A DNA stretch of 64,000 bases from Limnomonas spitsbergensis (GCA_037349105.1 JAYJMM010000112.1:1488001-1552000), one strand, 5' to 3'; numbered from the stretch's first letter, positions 53,501 through 63,090 are shown. Numbers and translations: made by a program. The notes: generated by a model not told the origin, from the sequence alone.

Positions 53501-56500
53501 ACCTGCCCCTCCCCCCAGTGCTGTGAGGATACATGCAGCCCCTTGCCGAACCTGCCCCTCCCCCCAGTGCTGTGAGGATACATGCAGCCCCTTGCCGAAC
53601 CTGCCCATCCCCCCCAGTGCTGTGAGGATACATGCAGCTCCTTGCCGAACCTGCCCCTTCCCCTGTGCTGTGAGGATACATGCAGCCTCTTGCCGAACCT
53701 GCCCCTTCCCCCCGTGCTGTGAGGATACATGTAGCCCCTTGCCGAACCTGCCCCTCCCCCCAGTGCTGTGAGGATACATGCATCCCCTTGCCGAACCTGC
53801 CCCTTCCCCCCGTGCTGTGAGGATACATGCAGCCCCTTGCCGAACCTGCCCCCTTGCCGAACCTGCCCATCCCCCCCGTGCTGTGAGGATACATGCAGCC
53901 CCTTGCCGAACCTGCCCCTCCCCCCAGTGCTGTGAGGATACATGCAGCCCCTTGCCGAACCTGCCCCTCCCCCCCGTGCTGTTAGGATACATGCATCCCC
54001 TTGCCGAACCTGCCCCTTCCCCCCGTGTTGTGAGGATACATGCAGCCCCTTGCCGAACCTGCCCCTTCCCCCCGTGCTGTGAGGATACATGCAGCCTCTT
54101 GCCGAACCTGCCCATCCTTTAGCAACGAGGATGCACGTAGCCCCTTGCTGAACCTGCCCACCCCTGAGCACTGAGGATGCTAGTAGTCTTGCGCCCCTTT
54201 GTCCAACCTCCCTCCCCCCCATGCTGTGCGGATGCATGCAGAGGTGCTTTGTGTCTGACAGCGCGCGACTGCCTGGTGTGGACTCCTTTAAGGACACCAA
54301 CAAGGTGCTGGCCATCTCAAGGTGTGCAATATCCTGGGTTAAGGGTTAGGGTTCAAACCCTTCTCACAAACGAGTGCTTGCCTTCTCAAGGTGCACAGTA
54401 TCCTAGGTTAAGGGTTAAGGGTTTGAACCTTGACACCAATAAGGTGCTTGCCTTCTCAAGGCCTGCACTTTCCTGGTGGGACGTTGAGCTGCGGGGAGCT
54501 CAAGTGAGGAACCTTGGAGGCCTCTCACTGGAGTTGGGGAGCTCGGTTCTGGAGGGTTGACTGTTGGGGTTTCGGGTTTCATACTTTTGTGATCATGGGG
54601 TGAAGGATGTCACACCTAAATTGGGGTTCAGGGTTCCATACTTTCATTATTATCGTGTGAAGGATTTCACACCTTCACTGGGGATAAGAGATCCATACTT
54701 TCGTCATGATAGGGTACAGGGTTTCATAATTTCAAGATCACCGAGGGATCTCGCTTAACCTGGGTTGCCAAGCTCTTGTCGGGAGTCAAAGAGGCCTGTG
54801 GCAAGACACGAGACATGCGGATATGAGGCGTGTCAGTTGACTGAAGTGTGCATGGCGAGGGCAGGCATCCACATGGGGGCTGTGGGAATCCACCTGCCGT
54901 CCGATTTGAATGCTCCAGGCTGCATGTCCTCCTTCGGCAGGCCGCCCTGCGGCTGCCAAGGACCCAATTGAGGCCAAACCTTGACCGGCATGTAGAGGCC
55001 CGCCCAAGCAGCATGGCTGGTCGCGCATGGAACCTCTGGCTGGATACCAGGAAGTAGCTGACAAGCGGCTGAAAAGTGGCTGAATAGTGGCTGAAACTGG
55101 TTGAAACTTGAAAGTGGCCGAGCCACGGGGAGAATGACCTTGAATCCGACGTGCCTCGCTCCTGGTGCGCAGGGTCATGGTCTCGTGGCAGCCCGTGGGT
55201 GCGGCTGTGGGCGTGTATGATGTGGCAGCAAGGTACATCAAGGAGCGAGAGCAGTTTGGGGCTCCGCTGGCTTCGTTCCAGCTCGTGCAGGAAAAGATGG
55301 CGCGCATGCTGGGTACCGTGCAGGTGAGGGTGGATGGTTTAGGGTTCAGAGGTCAGCGTTAAGCTCTGGGTGCTGTGCAGGTGAGGTTGGATGGTTTTGG
55401 GTTTAGAGGTCAGGGTTCGGCCGCTGGGTACTGTACAGGCGGGGGGGGGCGGTTTAGGGCCAAGGATTGGCTGCTGGGTACCGTGCAGGTGTTGGAGGGC
55501 GGTTAGGGTCCAGGTTTAGCCATAAGGCTATGTTCTGGTAGTGGTGGGCGGGGGGATGGGGGGCGGCTGGGAGTAGGGAGCGCGATTAGGTGGTGCGTGT
55601 GGGAAAGGTTTTTCAGTTGGTCGGCAAGGGTTGACGGTCAAGTGTTTTGAGGTGGTGCCAAGGTGGCACCACCTCCCACTTTCCGGGCAGGGTGGAGGTG
55701 AAGGGTTGCCGTTGGATGCTGTGTCACTAGGGTCAGGAATGAGGTCTGATGCGCGCAGGGTGCCGTCTTTGGCGCAGGGTTGCGCTGGATGCTAGATTGC
55801 TGAGGGTGGGTTGCTGGCCTAGGGTGGCATGCTGGCCTAGGGTGGCATGCTGCGTTACTTAATGCCCTGGCTCAGGGATCCTGTTCAATGCTACTTCTCT
55901 GGGGGGGGGGGACATTCTGGGCACCATGGCGTCCTTGGCCCAGACGCGGCCCCTCCCTCTCGGTGTGCAATGTGTCATGCCATTGTGTGTCATGTGGAAT
56001 GCATGTCGTATTGTCGTGGGATATATATTGTCGTGTGATATACTTATGTGTGATCCGAGTGCAATGTGTCATGCCATGGTGTGTTATGTATGGTGCATGC
56101 TGTGTATTGTACTTATGTATGTTGTGTGATGTGCGTTGTGTCGTCCTTGACCAGGCCAAGCAGCTCCCTCCCTGCAGGCCATGTCCCTGACTGTGGTTGA
56201 TTTAAACTCTGAACCTTGACTTGGCCAAGCTGCCCCCACTCCACAGGCCATGCTCCTGAGTGTTATTGATTTTAAACCTAACCCCTGAATCCTGACTTGG
56301 CCGAGCTGCTCCCACCCCACAGGCCATGCTCCTGAGTGTTGTTGATCCTAACCGTAAGCCGTAAACCCTGAACCCTGAACCCTGAACCCTGACCAGGCCA
56401 AGCTGTTGCCCCCCTGCAGGCCATGTTCCTCATGTCCCACCGCCTGACCAAGCTGTACGAGGAGGGCCGCATGACGCACGAGCAGGCCAGCCTGGTCAAG

Positions 56501-57416
56501 GCATGGAACACGCTCAAGTGCCGTGAGGTGGTGGCTCTGGGCCGCGAGGTGCTGGGGGGGAACGGGATCCTCACAGACTTCAACATTGCGAAGGTGAGAA
56601 GATATGGGCCTGGGAAGGAGGGGGGAAGGGGGGGGAGGGTGGCCTGGGAAAGAGGGGGGGAGGGAAAGAGGGGGAGAGAGGGGAAGGTCATGGCCTGGGA
56701 AGGGCCTGGGAGGGAGGGGGGGGGTCGTGGCCTGGGAAGGAGTGGGGAAGGAGGGGGGGGGGTCATGGACTGGGAAAGAGGGGGGAGGTGGGGGGGGGTC
56801 ATGTTTGGAAGGGCCTGGGAGGGAGGGGGGAAAGGGGGGTAGGGTCGTGGCCTGGGGGGGGAATCCCGCTGATTCTCTACAGCGGACTACCATCTGGTAC
56901 CCAAATCGACCTTATTTTTTTTCCGGGCCCCCCCTGGTTTTCCAGGGGGGGAACCCAGAATAAGAATTAAAAAAGAAAGAACGATTATTTTCCGCGCTTT
57001 AGAGAATTAGCGGGGTAAAGAAGCTCCCTTTGGGGGGGGGGCATCTTCACCCACTAATTATTTTAAGTGCTGATAAAGCGCGACACGTCTTTAAAGAGTT
57101 GGAGGGGTCCCCAAGAAGCGAACCCCCTGTGGGGGGGCGTAGACTGGGAAGGAGGGGGGGTGTCATGTTGACGCCGCTATGAGCTCTGCTTTGTTGCTGG
57201 CCAGAGCTCCACCCTTGCCACTCATAGTAAGCCTCTGAAAATCGCCCGCGTGTGCCTGCCTCACCCTGCACAGGCTTTCTGTGACATTGAGGCGTTCTAC
57301 AGCTACGAGGTGCGAGGGCAGGGCTCACAATTGTTCGTGTATCATGACCTTGCATCATGTTGCCGAGCAACGGGAGTTTGGCATGATGTCCTGGTGCTAC
57401 TCCTGCTTGAAACATG

Positions 57417-57449
<33 letters not shown>

Positions 57450-57747
57450 GAAAGAAGAGGTTGGCTGCACATTCCCGTTATTTGCGGTTACGGCTGAATG
57501 ACTGAGCACTTGAGCAGTGGTGTGTCTCGTAGCTCACCTGATGTGCGTATGTCAATGACATTACACCTCTGGGCTCTGCTCAAAAAAGGCTTGGCCGCGT
57601 GGGCGCCAAACTGTCCCGTTGGGAGAAAAGAAAAGGAACTTCATGTGTTTATGTGTGCAGGGTACCTACGATGTGAACATGCTCGTTGCGGGACGTGGCA
57701 TCACTGGCATCTCAGCTATCAAGCCCGCAACCAAAAGCAAGCTCTGA
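41589..57747 (+). CDS. ACX4: Peroxisomal acyl-CoA oxidase 4-like (acyl-CoA dehydrogenase family), 11 exons, about 425 aa
   Basis: Exons: 41589-41696 (tentative), 43392-43582, 45093-45209, 46233-46365, 47305-47399, 48666-48770, 54242-54321, 55173-55323, 56420-56593, 57274-57309, 57661-57747. From exon 2 on every GT-AG junction keeps phase. Signatures match plant ACX4: [109 protein letters not shown] and [13 protein letters not shown]. The catalytic glutamate is the last residue of exon 10 (FYSYE|GTYDVN). The protein ends KPATKSKL, a perfect PTS1, so it should act in the peroxisome on short-chain acyl-CoAs (beta-oxidation, FAD-dependent). Glutaryl-CoA dehydrogenase is the closest alternative, but SKL argues against it. 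Exon 1 ([17 protein letters not shown]) is phase-compatible but lacks an ATG. Introns are large and packed with copied junctions. Confidence 0.88.
43255..43391 (+). repeat. Copy of the ACX4 exon 2 acceptor
   Basis: 'agctttgaatctggacggcc' occurs at 43320 and at the real site 43390, with copied 'cactc..cacgctcaac' intron blocks before each. Confidence 0.85.
44795..45092 (+). repeat. Copies of the start of ACX4 exon 3
   Basis: 'gtagggtatctctctgatgg' at about 44964, followed by acagcgccatggctg, matches the real junction at 45088. A more decayed version (ggggatctgcctgata...gccatgatggagat) lies at about 44799. Intervening 'cccttacccctgggttgcgt'-like intron is copied too. Confidence 0.8.
45201..45610 (+). 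repeat. About six copies of the ACX4 exon 3 donor junction
   Basis: 'ggcctcctggtaagcccggg' at 45201 recurs with variants at about 45277, 45341, 45417, 45481 and 45549. The last copy reaches back into the exon (ctggtgtattcctgcctcgc, catgctcaccat), showing that the unit includes coding sequence. Confidence 0.85.
45660..46232 (+). repeat. Six decayed copies of the ACX4 exon 4 start ahead of the real exon
   Basis: 'cagggctctgagcagcagaa' at the real site (46230) is preceded by related copies at about 45662, 45750, 45848, 45925, 46025 and 46124. Each carries 30-50 exon bases (gaggagctgttgcccaagct...) and then 'aaccctttcctgacag'-like intron. Some copies contain frameshifts or stops. Confidence 0.92.
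47580..48215 (+). repeat. Two adjacent tandem repeats in ACX4 intron 5
   Basis: 47585-47870: about 3-4 copies of an 80-90-bp unit (ggaaatgctggcatgggaat...ctttcaggcgctcttcatc). 47880-48210: about 3 copies of a unit of about 130 bp (gagagccacaagcacacctc...cttattttgaagggg). Confidence 0.8.
48755..48880 (+). repeat. Copy of the ACX4 exon 6 donor junction
   Basis: 'cgccgacatgacgttccag|gt' occurs at the true exon end (48770) and again at about 48836-48855, followed in both by 'ggagggcgtgg'. Confidence 0.88.
49400..51525 (+). repeat. 71-bp tandem array, about 30 copies, in ACX4 intron 6
   Basis: Unit 71 bp: 'gggctgctagcgctctcaat' + 'gtcttctcacaacgtgatat' + 'cccctgtccggcctgcccac' + 'cgcggtgcatt'. 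Copies differ by a few substitutions (gcgctctc/gccctctc, cagtg/cattg); the copy near 50270 has a 3-base deletion. There is no ORF. The last copy runs directly into the 49-bp array through a shared 'gcagtggggatacatgcag'. Confidence 0.95.
51526..54241 (+). repeat. 49-bp tandem array, about 53 copies, ending at the real exon 7 acceptor
   Basis: Unit 49 bp: 'gaggatacatgcagcccctt' + 'gccgaacctgcccctccccc' + 'ccgtgctgt'. The genuine acceptor (aacctccctcccccccatgctgtgcggatgcatgcag, 54205-54241) is itself a diverged unit, so the array appears to be an amplified 3' splice region, each unit with a C-rich pyrimidine tract and a CAG. Stop-free minus-strand frames give a spurious 871-codon ORF. Confidence 0.95.
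54285..54470 (+). repeat. Three copies of the ACX4 exon 7 donor junction
   Basis: 'aaggtgctggccatctcaag|gtg' (donor at 54322) recurs as 'gagtgcttgccttctcaagg' (about 54371) and 'aaggtgcttgccttctcaag' (about 54441). Copies are separated by 'ggttaagggttagggtt'-type telomere-like sequence. Confidence 0.85.
54565..54745 (+). repeat. About three degenerate 60-bp units in ACX4 intron 7
   Basis: 'gggtttcatacttttgtgat', 'gggttccatactttcattat' and 'gagatccatactttcgtcat' are spaced about 60 bp apart with 'gtgaaggat(g/t)tcacacct' between them. Confidence 0.8.
55305..55520 (+). repeat. Four copies of the ACX4 exon 8 donor junction
   Basis: 'gctgggtaccgtgcag|gtg' (true donor 55324) recurs near 55365 (gctctgggtgctgtgcaggt), 55424 (gctgggtactgtacaggcgg) and 55474 (gctgggtaccgtgcaggtgt). 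Confidence 0.88.
56148..56419 (+). repeat. Three copies of the ACX4 exon 9 acceptor before the real one
   Basis: 'ccaggccaagc...ctgcag|gccatg' at the real site (56393-56425) is preceded by versions at about 56151, 56220 and 56297. Each carries the first exon bases (gccatgctcctgagtg). 'ccctgaaccctgaaccctga' lies at 56366-56392 inside the unit. Confidence 0.9.
56600..56870 (+). repeat. G-rich low-complexity tract in ACX4 intron 9
   Basis: Dominated by 'gggaaggagggggg' and 'ggcctggga' repeats, with many runs of four or more G and 'cctgggaa' every 30-40 bp. It could form G-quadruplexes in the transcript. Confidence 0.8.
57548..57640 (+). repeat. Family A element in the last ACX4 intron
   Basis: 'tcaatgacattacacctctg', then 'ggctctgctcaaaaaaggct' and 'tggccgcgtgggcgccaaac', followed by tgtcccgttgggagaaaag: one of the cleanest copies of this family. 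Confidence 0.75.
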
Positions 57748-58668
57748 TGACAGAGGGCGGACAGGCCTGCTTGCATCTGGTTGTGTAGGCTGGATCAGGG
57801 TTACCGGTATGGTGCCGTTTGTCGTACAGTTTGAAAACACCGTATCGGCCGTACTGTACCGATATCTGTACCATACCGTTTGGCCGTACCGTACTGCTGT
57901 ACCGGGTAACCCAGGGCAGGATTCCGTTGCAGCCAGGGTTCAGCGTGCGTGTCAGCAGTTCTCTGTTCGTGTACATTTGCAGCTATTGAAGGCTCGAGAG
58001 TATTCTCTGACCCAACACTCACAGTTTAGAGCGGTGCATACCCGCTGGGGTATGCACTTTGCACAACCCTCATTATCTATCTGAGGCCCAGTAGAAGGTG
58101 GACGAGAACTTGCCACTGCCAACTCACGATGTGGGATCATGTCATTGCACATGTTCTCGACCTGTCTTTACTGGCTCAGTCATTTTGAATCACGTCGACC
58201 TTTGCCACTGGTTCACCTGACTAAGTACTCTACTTTGGCGCTACTTTGGTCCCATATTGAGAAGTCGATAGGGTGTTTAAGTCACGCATGTCTGCATCAG
58301 GTAGTACAGGTCAAGGACAAAACACCTTTGGGCCAAGGAGCATTGCGACAGGTAAGAAGAGACTCATACAGCGCTAGGATGCCAAAGCCCACACACTACG
58401 CTGCCCACCTCTTGCATTCTGGCATCAGCTCAGTGGGTGTCATAGTTGACTATCAGTACTGGTGCTTGACAATTTCCTGTGTTTGAATCGGGGTCTGACC
58501 CTGGCTTGGTAACTATGGCAGGCCCAAGTACCGTTCAGATTTTTCTCTTTGGCAACCGTAAATAATTATAGCCCATGGACTTACGGCACGTCTGAAATAT
58601 AAGCAATCTTGCTGCAGGGGTGCCAGACCTTTGTTTGAAAAAGGTGTAGCGTAGCCTTTGTGAGCACA
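57748..58668. other. Intergenic region between ACX4 and SFT2
   Basis: 57795-57910 is rich in 'taccgtac' / 'gtaccg' palindromic motifs. A short family C remnant (gcatacccgctgggg) lies near 58035. No gene seen. Confidence 0.5.
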
Positions 58669-61600
58669 ATGTCGTCGATTTTAGACAAGATTAAGCAAGC
58701 GGCGGGGATGGAGGAGCAGCAAAGTATATCGATGCTCGGACAGCAAGTAGACGACGCGGTCACGCTGAGCTGGAAGACCGTAAGTTCAGCTCGCGGGTGT
58801 TGAATGTGTGTTCCGACACGAGAGTTATGTTGCCCTGACTGCCGTTTTCTACGCAGCGCATCATTTGCTTTGCAACCTGCTTGGGGCTCGGCATCCTCCT
58901 TTCGCTGATTGTGAGTTTGTGCCGAAGCACGTCTGCCGAGGCAGATCTGTATGGGCATGTGCTTGGATCGCCAGTAGCCATGCATGCCAAGACTCGTGCA
59001 GCACAAGTAAGGGACAGGAGGTAAGATGATGCACACCGTGTACTCATGCCAGTATGCCACACATCAGGTGTGATCTGTCAATCAGCTGCCACGTTTTGTC
59101 CCATGCATTGTCCTGCACCTAATGAATCCCCAGGCTGGCATCATAGCCATGCGTTCTGCAAGACACGACATGCCCACATTTCTCGATCAGACAGATCAGG
59201 AGGCAGAGCCTGGCCATGCCTCCATCTTCACCCGATGGATCCCCAGTCAGGAACCAGAGCCAAGCTTGATGCGTAGGCAGCCTGCAAGCAAGGCTACAGC
59301 GCACCATGAACTTCATGGAGGAAGTTTTCGATGAAGGACAGCCTTGATGCACCGGCCTGGTGCATCATGGCACTACTGAAAAAAACTAGCCCTGAATCGC
59401 CCGGGTGGAACCAGGCCCATTTTGTATGCAATAACTGAGACTGCTGACGCTCCTCCCTGAGCCATTCACTCTCAACGCCACCCTGAACCTTTCGCTCTGC
59501 CGTGTACCGTTTATCTACTGCTCTGCCCTGTACCCTGTACCCTGAACCCTCCACGCTGCCCCAACCTGCCACGCAGTCGCTGCTCCTTTTATGGAGCTTG
59601 AACATTACTGGGTTCGCTGTGACATACTCTCTGGGTTCCATCACCAGCATCGGGAGGTGAGTCTTAAACAATTTGTATTTGATCATGGCAGGGCTGCTGT
59701 TGAGCTTCTTTCATGCTTTACCTCCTGGCCTCCGGATGGAGGCTGCGTCCGGCCATGCTGCTCGGGTCTGTGTCTGTAGGCTGGTCAAGGTTGGGCCCTG
59801 ATGGAGCCTTTGGCAGGGGCAGGGGCAGCCCGCCAAAGGTGGTCAGGTGGCTGAACGGAAATTCTCCCTTGAAAAGATTTGTCCAGCAACTACAATTAAA
59901 AGCGCACCAGACATCCTTCGGAGTGCTGCCGAGCAACCGCCATAGACCAATAGGGATCAAGGACCAACCTTGACCGGCCGACGGCCGGTGGCCCAAGCAG
60001 CAGGGCTAGCTGCACCAGGTCCCCTCAGCAGCAGGCTGGGATGTAGCCCAAGTGCAGCTGAAGCATGGCCTGGTTGCTCCCTATAGTACGGTGTTTCTAA
60101 TGGTGCCATGCAGGCCCTGATGCCTGGGCCACCCGCCATAGGTCGGTCATGGTTGGGTCCCAATAGGACCAGTGGTTGCTGCACGGGAACCCCCAAAGGT
60201 GATCTGGTGTGTTCAATATAACCTGTAAGTGTGACCTCTAAATGTAACCTGTAAATTTGACCTCTACGGTACATGTAAACTGTAAATGTTACCTCTACAC
60301 ACAACCTGTAAGTATGACCTTGACATATAACCTGCAAATGTAACCTGTAAATATAACCTTGGTTGCACCCCTGCAGTACGGTGTTCCTTATGGGGCCATG
60401 CAAGCAGCTCGAGCGCATGATGGACCAGCACCGGATCATTGCCACCGTCGTTTATTTCATCGCCATCGCCGCAACGCTCGTCATCGCCTTCCAGGTGCAG
60501 TCAATGACGTTACACCTCTGGGCCCTGCTCATAAAAGATCTGCCGCGTGGGCGCCTAACTAAAGAGCTGGGCGGAAAGATGGAGGGGAACACGGAAGGGG
60601 GCAGGACAAAAGAAAGGAGGGAAAAGTGGGGGGAAAGTGAAGGCACTAAACAAAAGGCTGGAAAAAGAAATATACAAAGGAAGTTGCTGTCATATCCCTC
60701 TCTTGAGTTTTGGCACTACTTCAGTTCAAATTTAGTGACATCACGGCCTATGGCTGGGAGAGCTTGGTGCGGCTAACCCAGCTGCTTGGCCTCCGGCCGA
60801 TCCAGGTTTGGTCTTCACCTGGCCCAGCGATGGCGGTCTACTCAGTGGCCAGCTGGATGTGTTCATAAAAATAAACCCTAAACCCTAAACCTGGCCCAGT
60901 GATGGATGTCTACTCAGTGGCCAGCTGCATGTCTTCACGGAAATAAACCCTGCCTGGCGGATCTTTGTTTGCTGGTCTGCGAACTAACAATGAAGTTGAA
61001 CTCTGAGGCCTGTGGCAAAATTGGGACCTAGTGGCTTTTGTGCTAGCTTGGCTTGACCTCCCTTGAGCAGCAAGGCAGCCTCAAATTCCTAATAATACCC
61101 TACGATGATTTAAGCCCAAGAAAAGCGCAGCACCCGTGGCATTGGCTTTCGTGTGTGCCATTTAATCCGTGTGATTTAAGTTGTGCTGCCTCATGGGCTC
61201 TAAAGCACAAGATGCAATGTCTGCTCCAATGATTATATTACTGTTGTTGGTGTGACGTGCGCCTCGCCCTCACTGAATGATTGCTGTGTGCGTGTCGTGC
61301 GCCCCTCTCTCCTCCCCGCAGACCGGCAACGCTTTGCTCTGCATCATCTGCATCATCATTCAGTTTGCAGCCCTCTGCTGGTGAGGATGGAGTCCTGATC
61401 TTTCAGGGGGCTATAGATGCACCGTTTTGAAGTTAGTGAGATGAGATGCACTCACATAATACATATATACAGTACAGGTGAGTTGGGTAAGGGGACAGCG
61501 TGAAACGTCTAACACTGTGCCCTAAGCCAAGTGATTCTCAACTTCATGACTAGGGGTCGGCAATGTAATTGATATGCCCTCGGATATAAATTATATAATC

Positions 61601-63090
61601 CTTATATACACATTACATTATATGATTTGAGGAAAAAGTTGCTAGAATTTCACTATTTTGGGGGTGTGGGTCCGTCTTGATGAGTACATTCAGAATATGC
61701 AGCTAACTCGCACCATCTAAGAAAGCTAGATCCTAAAAGCAATGGAAACACGAATTGGTTTTTTGCGGTTTGCGGATTTGCGGGCCTGAACTCTAAGAAG
61801 TTAACCACGTCAGTCAAACCAGGACTACCGTGACTACTTCTTGTCACACAAAGTAGCCCCAGCACGCCAAGGGCTGCCTTCAGGTGCTTGTTGTTCATCG
61901 TCAGGAAGAACATCTCGCTGGTAATGACGAACATTGCCATTTTGCGCTCGGACTTTGCCAGCTGGGCCCCCCTGACGATGTGGCCTGTGATGCTGGTCTT
62001 GCTGCTCTTGATCGGGGTAGCATCCGGGGAAGACGGGCTTGCAGGAGCTGTGGCAGACTTTCTGGGGCTTTTGCGGGTCGCCTTCTGCGCTGCGCAAGTG
62101 CCTGAATGCGCCTTGACGGTAACAGGTGGGTTGCACGGCGTCAGATTCTGCCCGCAGCCTTTGTACTGAAGGTAACAGCACGGCGTGCCTGGAGACTCCT
62201 CGCCCATCATGCAAATGAATTTGCTGTTCCAAGATCGCAGTATCCTGTTCATTTTGGTCAGCAATTGCTCGGGCGTCCACACACCGCCATGGTGCAGTTG
62301 CTTGCCATCCGCCTGAAGTATTGATCGTTTCAACTGTTTTATAGGAGGCATTCCAGACAGTTTATTGTAAAGCGTTGGATGCGAACGCGAGCACTTCTCT
62401 TAGAAGTAGCTGACAGTAGCTGAAAAGCCGTATTTTCGCGTTTTTAACTCAATTCTCGTTTCTTTTCGAATTTATATACTTTCAGTAACATGAGCTGTAC
62501 TCGATTATAATTTATAATACAATCTATGTAATGTAAAGTTTATGTAATCTTTAAAGAATGCTGCCGACCCCTATTAATCATGACATGCGCTGTTCTCAAG
62601 TTAGCAAGATGCACTCATGCACGTGACTCTCAAGTTCATGAGATGCGACATTGTCGAGGTGGTGAGATACCCTGCTCTGAGGTTCACCAGGCGCACATAA
62701 TCCTCAAGCGAAGGATATGCATCATGCATGTAACTGCCGTCTGAATTTCGTTGTGACATCTACGCTCTTACCTCTTGCTATCTTGGTGTTCCATGAACTC
62801 GAATATCAGCCAGCTCGATGGCAGATCTTACTTTTTTTGAGCGAGTGCCTGAACGTTTGAGTGTCGCCCATGTCACTTTGTCGTAAGTGTGCATCCCCCC
62901 GATCCCCGTGCCTCATTCTCCACACCTGCACCCCTGCTCGATACACATCTCCCATTCCTCATGCCGCACCCTCCAGACCTGCGCGCATGCCGCACCGCTC
63001 ACCCCTGCACCCGGTCGCGTATGCAGGTACTGCATCACCTGGATCCCTGGAGGGCAGACAGCCCTGAAAGCGTTGATCTTCAGAGGCTAG
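58669..63090 (+). CDS. SFT2: SFT2-type vesicle transport membrane protein, 6 exons, 161 aa
   Basis: Exons: 58669-58779, 58857-58910, 59577-59656, 60377-60494, 61322-61380, 63027-63090; all GT-AG and all phases agree (483 coding bases). The amino half is cytosolic (MSSILDKIKQAAGMEEQQ), then LSWKT|RIICFATCLGLGILLSL, LNITGFAVTYSLGSITSIGS|TVFLMGPCKQLERM, IIATVVYFIAIAATLVIAF and NALLCIICIIIQFAALCW|YCITWIP: four membrane segments. The TVFLMGPxKQL and IP(Y/G)-like ends are SFT2 hallmarks, and the length matches human SFT2D1 (about 159). The family acts in retrograde endosome-to-Golgi vesicle fusion. The last exon is far away (1.6-kb intron); without it the frame would stop right after the fourth helix. 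Confidence 0.87.
60060..60115 (+). repeat. Decoy copy of the start of SFT2 exon 4
   Basis: 'ctatag|tacggtgtttctaatg' followed by gtgccatgcaggcc (start 60087) mirrors the true 'ctgcag|tacggtgttccttatg' followed by gggccatgcaagca at 60377. The copy would stop after a few codons in the protein frame. Confidence 0.82.
60215..60360 (+). repeat. Degenerate 'aacctgtaaatgtgacctct' repeats
   Basis: About six units of 20-25 bp directly upstream of the SFT2 exon 4 acceptor. Confidence 0.8.
60495..60690 (+). repeat. Family A element placed directly after the SFT2 exon 4 donor
   Basis: The exon ends ...ttccag at 60494. The intron starts gtgcag, and family A (tcaatgacgttacacctctg, ggccctgctcataaaagatc, tgccgcgtgggcgcctaact) begins at 60501, followed by its purine-rich tail. 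Confidence 0.75.
61653..62351 (-). CDS. Unknown ORF nested antisense in the last SFT2 intron, 232 codons
   Basis: An open frame on the minus strand starting MPPIKQLKRSILQADG. Its first half contains a tryptophan, HGGVWTPEQL, and a Cys/His-rich segment (CCYLQYKGCGQNLTPC ... HSGTCAA) whose spacing resembles a small zinc finger of the kind that opens hAT-type transposases. The middle is Lys/Ser/Pro-rich (RKSPRKSATAPASPSS) and the end has a hydrophobic stretch (LGVLGLLC). I do not recognise the family. It may be the first exon of a mobile element or of an independent nested gene. Lack of repeats inside and balanced composition favour real coding over chance. Confidence 0.45.
   Translation of the reverse strand: MPPIKQLKRSILQADGKQLHHGGVWTPEQLLTKMNRILRSWNSKFICMMGEESPGTPCCYLQYKGCGQNLTPCNPPVTVKAHSGTCAAQKATRKSPRKSATAPASPSSPDATPIKSSKTSITGHIVRGAQLAKSERKMAMFVITSEMFFLTMNNKHLKAALGVLGLLCVTRSSHGSPGLTDVVNFLEFRPANPQTAKNQFVFPLLLGSSFLRWCELAAYSECTHQDGPTPPK
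62352..63026. other. Remainder of the last SFT2 intron
   Basis: Contains a family B-like end (tagctgacagtagctgaaaa near 62407) and no other recognisable feature. Confidence 0.4.

Noticed and set aside
51500..54115. 871-codon minus-strand ORF (and the 513-, 413-, 344- and 262-codon relatives)
   Set aside because: Product of the 49-bp satellite: all three minus frames lack stops and the protein repeats every 49 residues. It lies inside an ACX4 intron.
49400..54241. CRISPR array
   Set aside because: Units are contiguous with no unique spacers, in a eukaryotic intron.
61322..61383. SFT2 ending at 61383 (TGG TGA)
   Set aside because: A donor at 61381 joins in phase to 63027 and restores the conserved end of the family (WYxxxWIP).
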